Shown: one piece after another, positions 41,183 to 53,300 of the stretch
How the letters are laid out: the number at the start of each line of letters is the position of its first letter
Position numbering within the stretch: position 1 is the first letter of the stretch
From: Arabidopsis thaliana
Taxonomy: Eukaryota; Streptophyta; Magnoliopsida; Brassicales; Brassicaceae
Direction of reading: 5' to 3'
Length of the DNA: 64,000 nt
NCBI RefSeq assembly: GCF_000001735.4
Contig: NC_003074.8
Span: 11,656,101-11,720,100, forward strand
Notes under the pieces: generated by a model
Told to the model about the DNA's origin: nothing
What the model saw: only the letters and a program-made list of their open reading frames with translations
Database searches by the model: none
Position numbers and translations under genes: made by a program

Positions 41183-41355
41183 TATTAGACTGTATATATA
41201 GATTCGGTTTAGACCGGTTAACTTAGATTGTATTTACAATGTATATGGTTTAGATTGGTTTAGTGTAGAGTATATAAACATCCAATTGTACATTCTGTTT
41301 CGATTGAGAAATATAGAAAACTTTCACATATCTCTTTGATTCATGTTCTCTATCA
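41183..41355 (+). repeat. Copia C 5' LTR
   Basis: 173 bp, TATTAGACTG..CTCTATCA, with a TATA-like GTATATAAACATCC near 41270. It is followed directly by TGGTATCAGAGCA (41356-41368), the initiator Met tRNA primer site. Confidence 0.93.
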
Positions 41356-41504
41356 TGGTATCAGAGCATTTTCTGCGTTTTTCCAGTTGGTTTTATTTTC
41401 AATCTTCAATTCTTACTCAGTTTCTTCGATTATTCACTTCTCTTTACATCGATTGTTCTTCCGCGCGATCGATTTTGGTGAAAATAGAGAACAAAGGTGG
41501 GAAA

Positions 41505-44500
41505 ATGAAGAATCTCAGTGATACTCCTGACGATGGTGGTTTTGTTGCTCGATCTACTCGTAACTCGATGATTGCTGAAGATCCTGAAGTTGCGAGAGCT
41601 CAACAACAACTCAATCGAAGATTCGAAACTTCTGAGGTCCGTGGATCGATGTTGAAGAACACTGACTCTTTCGACAATCAATTGGTTCTCCATTCATAGA
41701 ATCATCCAGGTTTAACGATTGTATCTCATATTCTTGATGGAACTAATTACAACAGTTGGTCGATTGCGATGAAAATTAGCTTAGATGCAAAGAACAAGCT
41801 AGGCTTAGTTGATGGATCGTTGTTGAGACCTTCTGAGGATGATTTGAGTTTCCGCATATGGAGTAGATGCAATAGTATGGTGAAATCATGGATTCTTAAT
41901 GTCGTGAACAAGGAGATCTATGATAGCATATTGTATTATCAGGATGCTATGGAAATGTGGGATGATCTATTCACTAGGTTCAAGGTTACTAATCTGCCAA
42001 GGAAGTATCAACTTGAACAGGCTGTTATGACACTCAAGCAGGGAGATCTAGATTTGTCAGCATACTTCATTAAGAAGAAAACATTGTGGGAACAACTGTC
42101 AAACACAAGGATTCGTACTGTGAAGAAATATGATTGTGATCAGGTTAAAGAACTTCTTGAGGAAGCAGAGACAAGTCGTGTGATTCAGTTTTTGATGGGA
42201 TTGAATGATAATTTCAATAACATTCGTGGTTAGATATTGAATATGAAACCAAGACCTGGATTGAATGAGATCTATAATATGCTAGATCAAGATGAGAGTC
42301 AAAGAATTGTTGGATATTCAAGACCTGTGGTGTCTACTCCTTCACCCTTTCAAGCTCAGGCAATTCTCACTGAACAAAACAATATTCTGATGGCACAAGG
42401 GAATTCACAGAAACCTAAGTGTCTCATTGCTTTCGTGTTGGTCATACTATGGACAAATGTTACAAAGTACATGGTTATCCTCCTGGTCATCCAAGGGCTA
42501 AGAAGAATAATTATGTGGGCAGTACAAACATGACCAGTTCAGATTCAGTGGTGTCTCAGAATGATTCTATGGTTATTCAGAAAGAGAATTTGCTTGAAGA
42601 GAAGAATGCAGACATGTCACCACATCAACTTCAACAGATGATCTCTTATCTAAGTTCCAAGCTCCAATCAAATACTGTCTTTCCATCTCCTGATAAGTCT
42701 ATAGCCTTGTCTTCAAATCCCGTACAATCTATCTCACAGATAACTGGTACATTTCTCTCTCTCTATGATTTCTCTTACTATGACATGTTGACTTCATCTA
42801 TACCTCATGAAACTGAGTTGTCTCATAGAGCTTGGGTAATAGATTCAGGGGGTAGTCTTCACGTTACACATGAAAGGGACATTTATGTAGATTACAAAGC
42901 CTTAGATAGAACATTTGTCCGGTTACCTAATGGTCAGGCTGTGAAAATTGAGGGTGCTGGTTATATTCAACTTACTGATGCTTTGTCTTTACATAATGTG
43001 TTGCATATCCCTGAATTCAAATTTAATTTGTTAAGTGTGAGTGTTGTGACTAAATCTTTGAATTCTAAAGTCAATTTCACTTCTGATGCTTGTTATATTC
43101 AGGCACTTACTCAGGAGTTAATGATTGGAAACGGTAGTCAAGTTGCAAACCTATATGTCTTGAATGTTGATAAGTCTCTTTGTCATGTTTCTGAGTCTTC
43201 TTTACAAGGTCTGTCTGTCTATGCTAGTGTTCATGTTGAACCTGATATGTGGCATAAACGTTTAGGACATCCATCTTTGAATAAAATTGATACTCTTTCT
43301 GAAGTTTTATCTTTGTCTAAACAGAAAATCAATAAAACATCTCATCATTGTCATGTTTGTCATCTTGCAAAACAGAAACATTTGCCTTTTAAATTGTCGA
43401 ATCACATGCGTAATAAACCGTTTGAATTGATTCATATTGACACATGGGGTCCGTTTTCTGTACCTACTGTAGATGGTTTTAGATATTTTTTTACAATTGT
43501 TGATGATTTTAGTCGTGCTACATGGATTTATATGCTTAAACAGAAATCTGATATCTTACATGTTTTTCCTGGTTTTCTTAATCTTGTTGAAACTCAATAT
43601 AACACTAAAGTTTGTTCAGTTAGGTCACATCATGCTAATGAATTGAAATTTACATCTTTATATCTGGAAAAAGGAATTAAAAGTTTTCATTCTTGTCTTG
43701 AAACACCTGAACAAAACTCTATTGTAGAGAGAAAGCATCAGCATTTGTTGAATGTAACTAGGGCTCTCATGTTTCAATCATGAGTTCTTTTACAATTTTG
43801 GGGGGATTGTGTTTTAACAGCAGCTTTCTTGATTAATAGATTACCTTCCCCAGTCTTGGAAAACCAAACTCCTTATGAAAGATTAACTAGTGAAAAACAT
43901 GATTATCAATCTCTTAGAACCTTTGGTTGTTTATGTTATAGCTCCACATCCCCTAAGAATAGAACCAAATTTGATCCTAGAGCTAGAGCTTGTATTTTTC
44001 TAGGTTATACATCAAGTTTTAAAGGGTATAAGCTATTAGATATTGAGACATACTCGGTTTTTGTTTCTAGACATGTTATATTTCATGAGGAAATTTTCCC
44101 TTTTTCATCATCCACTATCTCAGATGATGTAAAGAACTTCTTTCCTCATTTTTCTCTTCCTGCACCAAATCATGATGGACATCTGCCTCTAGTGCAACCA
44201 TCTTCTGATGCTCCTCAACATCAAGATGAGACATCTTCTCCTATTTTTATTCCTTCTGAATCTAAATCGAATAGGCAGGGAAAACTGCCTTCCCATTTGC
44301 AGGACTTTCATTGTTATACTACTAATACTCTTAATACCCTATCTAAAACTTCCCCTTATCCACTAGCAAACTAAATCTCTTATTCTTATTTATCTGAGCC
44401 TTCCAGTGCTTTTATTAACACCATCACCAAAATAAAAATACCGCAAAAGTTTTCAGAGGCTAAGAATGACAGGGAATGGACTGATGGTATGGGTAAGGAG

Positions 44501-45983
44501 ATTGACGCTTTTATAAGAACTGAAACTTGGAGTATCTGTGACTTACTACAAGGAAAGACTGCTGTGGGATGTAAATGTGTTCTTACCATTAAGTTTCATG
44601 CAGATGGCAGTATATAACGATATAAGGCCAGACTTGTTGCAAAGGGATATACTCAACAAGAGGGCATTGATTTCATTGAAACTTTTTCCCAGTAGCAAAG
44701 ATGGCTACAGTTAAGGTTGTGCTTTCTTTGGCTCCTAAAATGCAATGGTCTTTGCATCAGTTAGATGTTTCTAATGCTTTTCTTAATGGTGACTTGAGTG
44801 AAGAGATATACATGAAGCTACCTCCTGGTTATGGAGAGTTGATGGGAGTAGAAGTTTCTCCTACTGTTGTTTGTCGTCTTCACAAGTCAATATATGGTTT
44901 AAAACAGGCTTCTCGCCAATGGTTTTTGAAGTTCAAGAGTACTTTGGTGAATTTTGGATTTGAGACGTGTCATGGTGATCATACTTTGTTTATGAAAGAG
45001 GCTAATGGGCATTATTTGGTAGTATTGGTGTATGTTGATGACATTTTGATTGTGAGTACTCATGATGAAGTTGTTGTGGAGTTGAAGTCACAATTGAGTT
45101 CTGCTTTTCAACTCAGAGATCTTGGTCCTCCTAAATTCTTTCTAGGCATAGAGATTGCTAGAAATGACCAAGGTATTACTCTTAATCAACGGAAGTATGT
45201 TCTGGATTTGTTGACTGCTACAGGTTTTTCTGATTGCAAGCCGTCTTCGATACCTATGGAACCTAATCAGACTCTTTCTCAAGAAACTGGTGTTGTTCTT
45301 GCTGATTCCAAGCAGTATCGTCGTCTTATTGGCAAGCTCCAATACTTATGCATCACAAGACCTGATATTACTTTCGCAGTTTCGAAGCTTGCACAATTCT
45401 CATCTGCTCCAACGGATATTCATCTTGTTGCTGTTCATAAGATTCTTCGCTACTTGAAGGGATCTATTGGACAAAGTTTGTTTTATGGAACAGATACAAA
45501 TTATGATTTGGGAGGATTTTCATATGCTGATGGAGGGACTTGTCCAGATAGTAGAAGAAGTGTGACTGGTTTTGCCATTTTTATAGGTTCTTCATTGGTA
45601 TCTTGGAGATCAAAGAAACATGATGTTGTTTCAATGAGTACTGCTGAAGCTGAGTATCGGGCAATGGCTGTTGCTACTAAGGAACTCAAATGGGTTGGTT
45701 ATCTCTTGACAGCTCTTCCTTTCAAAGCATCGGCTTACTTATACTGTGATAATGAAGCAGTCTTGCACATTGCTAGCAATTTTGTGTTTCACGAGCGAAC
45801 TAAACACTAGAGCGTGATTGTCACAAGGTAAGAGAATGTATTGAAGCTGGGATTCTCAAGACTATGTTTGTTCGATCAGATAATCAGCTTGCAGACATGT
45901 TTACTAAACCTCTTTATCCGGTGCTCTTTAGAACTAACAATAGCAAGCTTGGAGTTCTTAACATCTTTGAAACTCAAGCTTGA
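41505..45983 (+). pseudogene. Copia C gag-pol, broken at many points
   Basis: It opens at ATG 41505. Parts in order: Gag (GTNYNSWSIAMKISL), zinc knuckle (HCFRVGHTMDKCYKVHG), protease (WVIDSGGSLHV), GAG-pre-integrase (DMWHKRLGHPSLNK), integrase (LIHIDTWGPF, NSIVERKH), RT (LHQLDVSNAFLNGDL, VLVYVDDILIVS) and RNase H (STAEAEYRAM, YCDNEAVLHI). Lesions: stops at 41698, 42232, 43783, 44374 and about 44618, and frameshifts near 42410, 44690 and 45810. The integrase motif that should contain the second catalytic Asp reads RSHHANELKF, with His in place of Asp. The RNase H motif reads YADGGT instead of DADWA. The protein cannot have supported its own recent insertion. Confidence 0.92.
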
Positions 45984-45989
45984 GGGGGC

Positions 45990-46162
45990 TATTAGACTGT
46001 ATATATAGATTCGGTTTAGACCGGTTAACTTAGATTGTATTTACAATGTATATGGTTTAGATTGGTTTAGTGTAGAGTATATAAACATCCAATTGCACAT
46101 TCTGTTTCGATTGAGAAATATAGAAAACTTTCACATATCTCTTTGATTCATGTTCTCTATCA
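45990..46162 (+). repeat. Copia C 3' LTR
   Basis: 173 bp, identical to the 5' LTR except for one base. It is preceded by TTGAGGGGGC (polypurine tract, 45980-45989) and followed by the GTATT target duplication. Confidence 0.93.
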
Positions 46163-46167
46163 GTATT

Positions 46168-47321
46168 TGCTTGCAAAGTCGAAATTATTTCAACACTTTT
46201 ACCTTAACGGTTTTGTCATCGTACATGATCCAACAATCCACATATATAACTCAACTGAAATGGAATTAGGGCATCAATTGGATAAAGAAAACTATGAGTA
46301 CAGATTTATATCCCCAATGAATACATGAAGGAACCATGGTGAAATATCATTGAGGATCTCGTTCCTATTTCTGGCTTACTTCCGGATGCACTAACCTTTC
46401 CAACTCATGCGTTCACTTGATCACCTCTTCTCTTGATTTGGTCAGCATGAAGATCTTGTTTATCACCATGCTCTGTGATTTTTCATAACCACACAGAAGA
46501 TAATGAATCAAATTATGTAAGACCGAAGGAAATGAAAGTAGCTTCAAACCGAAGGAAATGAGAAGAATGAATGCTTGAGAAGCGTACCTAAATTCTGCAT
46601 CAAAAAGGACAATTGTTCATCAAAAAGGTTAGGGAAAAACCTTCGGTGATGCACTTAAGGGAGATGTGGAGAGGTGTCGTTTATGAGATAAATGGTAGGA
46701 AGGGGAAACGATTGAACTTTCTTGGACATTATTGAAAACCCTAATTTCTTAGACTAAAGATTCTATGTCGAGAGAAGTCTAAAAGTTAATGACGTGGCTG
46801 TACTTGGGAAGAATTTTGAGTTAGAAAGAGAGTAATATGACGTGGCTTTTTCATTAAGTTAACTCAATAATACATAAATATTGTTTCATGTCGTTAATTT
46901 ACTGAATGTATAATTATGAATTTGCTGATGTGGCATGATTTTAGGTAGTCTTGAATTTGCTGATGTAGATGGTTTGAGAAGCCACAATGAGCTTCTTTTA
47001 TTAGTAAGAGATTGGTTTAGAAATATTTTTAAAGAGAAATTTCTAACAAAATCTTACATGTATGTTTCTTATCTCCTACCGCTACCACCACTTTCCTAGA
47101 TTTATTAGCACGTGACACTTTTAGGATACAAGGAATTGAACATGCATTTGTTAGAACCGTTGAATAACAATTCATAAATTATTTTTAAGTACTACATAAT
47201 TTGTTTCCAATGGGAAAAGTAATTAAAAAAAAGAAAAAATAGAAAAAGGCGCCATTAAAAGTAGTAACCAACATATACTTTAACCGATGGCTCAAAAACT
47301 TCGTTCTCTTAACAGGTGTGG
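46168..47321. other. Intergenic, no gene seen
   Basis: AT-rich sequence between copia C and the satellite. Short open frames occur but none has recognisable content. A Lys-codon-rich purine stretch lies at 46530-46580 and an A-rich run at 47225-47245. Confidence 0.55.
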
Positions 47322-50300
47322 GTTTCCTCGCAATTGTCTTGCAAATTTGCGAGGGAAATATTCGTCGCAAAGTTTGCGACGGAATAGCGAGTTGGTCCTG
47401 TTCTTTCGGAGAGATCTATTCGTCGGCGAAGAAGAGGTTTGTCGGAGAGATCTATTCGTCGGCGAAGAAGAGGTTTGTCGGAGAGATCTATTCGTCGGCG
47501 AATTTGAGGTTTGTCGGAGAGAACAATTCATCGGCGAATTTGAGTTTTATCGGAGAGAACAATTCGTCGGTGAAAACGAAGAGGTTTGTCAAAATGAAAC
47601 TGAAACCTTAATTTTTCAGTAAGGTTAAGACCGTTATTTACCACATTAGAAGGGGCAGTTTTAAAAATGGCCATCAGGAAAGGGCATTGTTGCAAAAGGT
47701 TATTAGAAAAGGCACTTTTGCAAATCTCCCTTTTGATTGTTATATATAAGATTTCACCTGTACAATATCATCCCCTATTAATATCGACCTAAATCATTCT
47801 AACCATATAACCCCGTCCTATGAAATTAAACATTATTTTGTATTAGTTTTATATAAACTTCAAATATTTATAATAATAAAACTAACGAATGTTACTGTAA
47901 ATGATAACCAAAACATTAAACAAATAGTAAGGATATTTAAAACGTGTTAACCTAACCCGAGAAGACTCGCAACTCCGTCGCAAAAATTGCTACAGAATAA
48001 GTTATCGTCGCAAGTGCGTCGCAATTTGCGGGGGAACTCAGTTTCCCGCAAAGCCCTCGCAGACTTGCGACGTTTTGCGGGGAATCATGGCTTCTACGCA
48101 GTTTCCTCGCAATTGTCTCGCAAATTTGCGAGGGATATACTCGTCGTAAAGTTCGCGACGGAATAGCGAGTTGGTCCTGTTCTGTCGGAGAGATCTATTT
48201 GTCGGCCAAGAAGAGGTTTGTTGGAGAGATCTATTCGTTGGCGAAGTTGAGGTTTGTCGGAGAGAACAATTTGTCGACGAATTTAAGTTTTATTGGAGAG
48301 AACAATTCGTCGGCGAAAACGGAGAGGTTTGTCAAAATGAAAGTGAAACCCTAATTATTCAGTAAGGGTAAGACCGTTATTTTCCACATTAGAAGGGGCA
48401 ATTTTAAAAATGGCTGGCATTGTTGCAAAAGGTTATTAGAAATTGGCACTTTTGCAAATCTCCCTTTTGATTGTTATATCTAAGATTTCACCTGTAGAAT
48501 ATCATCCCCTATTAATATCGACCCAAATTATTCTGTCCATATAACCCTGTCCTATGAAATTAAACATCATTTTGTCTTAGTTTTATATAAACTTCAAATA
48601 TTTATAATAAGAGAACTAACGAATGTTACCGTAAATGATAACCAAAACATAAAACAAATAGTAAAAAAATTTAAATTGTGTTCACCTAACCCGCGAAGAC
48701 TCGCAACTCCATCGGAAAATTTGCTAGAGAATAAATTATCGTCGCAAGTGCGTCACAATTTGCGGGGGAACTCTGTTTCCCGCAAAGCCCTCGCAAATTT
48801 GCGACGTTTTTGCGGGAATCATGACTTCCACGCAGTTTCCTTGCAATTGTCTTGCAAATTTGCGAAGGAAATATACGTCGCAAAGTTTGCGACGGAATAT
48901 CGAGTTGGTCATGTTCCCTCGGAGAGATTCGTCGGCGAAGAAGAGGTTTGTCGGAGAGATCTATTCGTCGGCGAATTTGAGGTTTGTCAGGGAGAAAACA
49001 ATTCGTCGGCGAATTTGAGTTTTATCAGAGAGAACAATTTGTCGACGAATTTGAGTAGGTTTGTCAAAATGAGAGTGAAACCCTAATTATTCAGTAAGGG
49101 TAAAACCATTATTTTCCACATTAGAAAGGGCAGTTTTAAAAATGGCCATCAGAAAAGGGCATTGTTGCAAAAGGTTATTACAAAAATGGCACTTTTGCAA
49201 ATCTCCCTTTTGATTGTTATATCTAAGATTTCACCTCTACAATATCATCCCCTATTAATATCGACCCAAATCATTCTGACCATATAACCCCGTCCTATGA
49301 AATTAAACATTATTTTGTCTTAGTTTTATATAAACTTCAAATATTTATAATAATTAAACTAACGAATGTTACTGTAAATGATAACCAAAACATTAAACAA
49401 ATAGTAATGAAATTTAAAACGTGTTCACCTAACCTGCGAATACTCGCAACTCCATCGGAAAATTCGCTACAATATAAGTTATCGTCGCAAGTGCGTCGCA
49501 ATTTGCAGGGGGTCTCAGTTTCCTCGCAATTGTCTTTCAAATTTGCGAGGGAAATATTCGTCGCAAAGTTTGCGACGGAATAGCGAGTTGGTCCTGTTCC
49601 CTCGAAGAGATCTATTCGCTAGCGAAGAAGAGGTTTGTCGGAGAGATCTATTCGTCGGCGAAGAAGAGGTTTGTCGGATAGATCTATTCGTCGGCGAATT
49701 TGAGGTTTGTCGCAGAGAACAATTCGTCGGCGAATTTGAGTTTTATTGGAGAGAACAATTCGTCGGCGAAAACAAAGAGGTTTGTCAAAATGAAAGTGAA
49801 ACCCTAATTATTCAGTAGGGGTAAGACCGTTATTTTCCATATTCGAAGGGACAGTTTTAGAAATGGCCATCAGGAAAGGGCATTGTTGCAAAAGGTTATT
49901 ACCAAAATGGCATTTTTGCAAATCTCCCTTTTGATTTTTATATCTATGATTTCACCTGTAGAATATCATCCCGTATTAATATCGATCCAAATCATTCTGA
50001 CCATATAACCCCGTCCTATAAAATTAAACATTATTTTGTCTTAGTTTTATATAAACTTCAAATATTTATAATAAGAGAACTAACGAATGTTACTGTAAAT
50101 GATAACCAAAACATAGAACAAATAGTAAGGAAATTTAAAACGTGTTCACCTAACCCGCGAAGACTCGCAACTCCATCGGAAAATTTGCTACAGAATAAGT
50201 TATCGTCGCAAGTGCGTCGCAATTTACGGGGAAACTCAGTTTCCCGCAAAGCCCTCGCAAATTTGCCAAGTTTTTGCGGGGAATCATTGTCTCGCAAATT

Positions 50301-53300
50301 TGCGAGGGAAATATTCGTCTCAAAGTTTGCGATGGAATAGCGAGTTAGTCATGTTCCATCGGAGAGATCTATTCTTCGGCGAAGAAGAGATTTGTCAGAG
50401 AGATCTATTCGTCGGCGAAGAAGAGGTTTGTCGAAGAGATCTATTCGTCGGCGAATTTGAGGTTTGTCGGAGAGAACAATTCGTTGGCGAATTTGAGTTT
50501 TATCGGACAGAACAATTCGTCGGCGAATTTGAGTAGGTTTGTCAAAATAAAAGTGAAACCCTAATTATTCAGTAAAGGGTAAGACCGTTATTTTCCACGT
50601 TCGAAGGGGCAATTTTCAAAAGGCTATCAGGAAAGGGCATTGTTGCAAAAGGTTATTAGAAAAAGGGCACTTTTGCAAATCTCCCTTTTGATTGTTATAT
50701 CTTAGATTTCACCTCTAGAATATCATCTCGTATTAATATCGACACAAATCATTCTAACCACATAACCCCGTCCTATGAAATTAAACATCATTTTGTCTTA
50801 GTTTTATAAACTTCAAATATTTATAATAAGACTCGCATCCTAGACCCTAACCCGCGAAGACTCGCAACTCCGTCGCAAAAATTGCTACAGAATAAGTTAT
50901 CGTCGCAAGTGCGTCGCAATTTGCGGGGGAACTAAGTTTCCCGCAAAGCCCTCATAAATTTGCTACGTTTTTGCGGGGAATCATGACTTACACACAGTTT
51001 TCTCGCAATTGTCTAGCAAACGTGCGAGGGAAATATTCGTCGCAAAATTTGCGACGGAATAGCGTGTTGGTCATGTTCCCTCGGAGAGATCTATTCATCG
51101 GCGAAGAAGAGGTTTGTCGGAGAGATCTATTCGTCGGCGAAGAAGAGGTTTGTCGGAGAGATCTATTCGTCGGCACATTTGAGGTTTGCGGAGAGAACAA
51201 TTCTTCGTCGAATTTGAGTTTTATCAGAGAGAATAATTCCTCGGCGAATTTGAATAGGTTTGTCAAAATGAAAGTGAAACCCTAATTATTCAGTGAGGAT
51301 AAGACCGTTATTTTCCACATTAGAAGGGACAGTTTTAAAAATGGCCATCAGAAAATGGCATTGTTGCAAAAGGTTATTAGAAAAAGGGCACCTTTGCAAA
51401 TCTCCCTTTTGATTGTTATATCTAAGATTTCACTTGTATAATATCATCCCGTATTAATATCGACCCAAATCATTCTGACCATATAACCCCGTCCTATAAA
51501 ATTAAACATCAGTTTGTCTTAGTTTTATATAAACTTCAAATATTTATAATAAGAGAACTAACGAATGTTACTGTAAATGATAATCAAAACATAGAACAAA
51601 TAGTAAGGAAATTTAAAACGTGTTCACCTAACCCGCGAAGACTCGCAACTCCATCGGAAAATTTGCTACAGAATAAGTTATCGTCGCAAGTGCGTCGCAA
51701 TTTACGGGGAAACTCAGTTTCCCGCAAAGCCCTTGCAAATTTGCCAAGTTTTTGCGGGGAATCATTGTCTCGCAAATTTGCGAGGGAAATATTCGTCTCA
51801 AAGTTTGCGATGGAATAGCGAGTTAGTCATGTTCCATCGGAGAGATCTATTCTTCGGCGAAGAAGAGATTTGTCAGAGAGATCTATTCGTCGGCGAAGAA
51901 GAGGTTTGTCGAAGAGATCTATTCGTCGGCGAATTTGACGTTTGTCGGAGAGAACAATTCGTTGGCGAATTTGAGTTTTATCGGACAGAACAATTCGTCG
52001 GCGAATTTGAGTAGGTTTGTCAAAATAAAAGTGAAACCCTAATTATTCAGTAAAGGGTAAGACCGTTATTTTCCACGTTCGAAGGGGCAATTTTCAAAAG
52101 GCTATCAGGAAAGGGCATTGTTGCAAAAGGTTATTAGAAAAAGGGCACTTTTGCAAATCTCCCTTTTGATTGTTATATCTTAGATTTCACCTCTAGAATA
52201 TCATCTCGTATTAATATCGACACAAATCATTCTAACCATATAACCCCGTCCTATGAAATTAAACATCATTTTGTCTTAGTTTTATAAACTTCAAATATTT
52301 ATAATAAGACTCGCATCCTAGACCCTAACCCGCGAAGACTCGCAACTCCGTCGCAAAAATTGCTACAGAATAAGTTATCGTCGCAAGTGTGTCGCAATTT
52401 GCGGGTGAACTCAGTTTCCCGCAAAGCCCTCATAAATTTGCTACGTTTTTGCGGGGAATCATGACTTACACACAGTTTCCTCGCAATTGTCTAGCAAACG
52501 TGCGAGGGAAATATTCGTCGCAAAATTTGCGACGGAATAGCGAGTTGGTCATGTTCCCTCGGAGAGATCTATTCGTCGGCGAAGAAGAGGTTTGTCGGAG
52601 AGATCTATTCGTCGGCGAAGAAGAGGTTTGTCGGAGAGATCTATTCGTCGGCAAATTTGAGGTTTGCGGAGAGAACAATTCTTCGTCGAATTTGAGTTTT
52701 ATCAGAGAGAATAATTCGTCGGCGAATTTGAGTAGGTTTGTCAAAATGAAAGTGCAACCCTAATTATTCAGTGAGGATAAGACCGTTATTTTCCACATTA
52801 GAAGGGGCAGTTTTAAAAATGGCCATCAGAAAATGGCATTGTTGCAAAAGGTTATTAGAAAAATGGCACTTTTGCAAATATCCCTTTTGATTGTTATATC
52901 TAAGATTTCACCTGTAGAATATCATCCAGTATTAATATCGACCCAAATCATTCTAACCATATAACCCCGTCCTATGAAATTAAACATCATTTTGTCTTAG
53001 TTTTATATAAACTTCAAATATTTATAATAAGAGAATTAACGAATGTTACTGTAAATGATAACCAAAACATAGAACAAATAGTAAGGAAATTTAAAACGTG
53101 TTCATCTAACCCGCGAAGACTCGCAACTCCATCAAAAAATTTACCACAGAATAAGTTATCGTCGCAAGTGCGTTGCAATTTGTAGGGGAACTCAGTTTCC
53201 CGCAAAGCCCTCGCAAATTTGCGACGTTTTTGCGGGGAATCATTGGCTCGCAAATTTGCGAGAGAAATATTCGTCTCAAAGTTTGCGATGGAATAGCGAG

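Larger units (their letters stand above)
41183..46162 (+). mobile_element. Copia C: young LTRs, ruined coding region
   Basis: 173-bp LTRs (41183-41355 and 45990-46162) differ by one base (T versus C in CAATTG[T/C]ACATT). They are flanked by a perfect 5-bp duplication, GTATT (41178-41182 and 46163-46167). Both LTRs begin TATTAGAC, not TG, and end ATCA. The internal region has a tRNA primer site, gag-pol remains with many lesions, and a TTGAGGGGGC polypurine tract. The insertion is recent, yet the genes look old. Confidence 0.94.
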
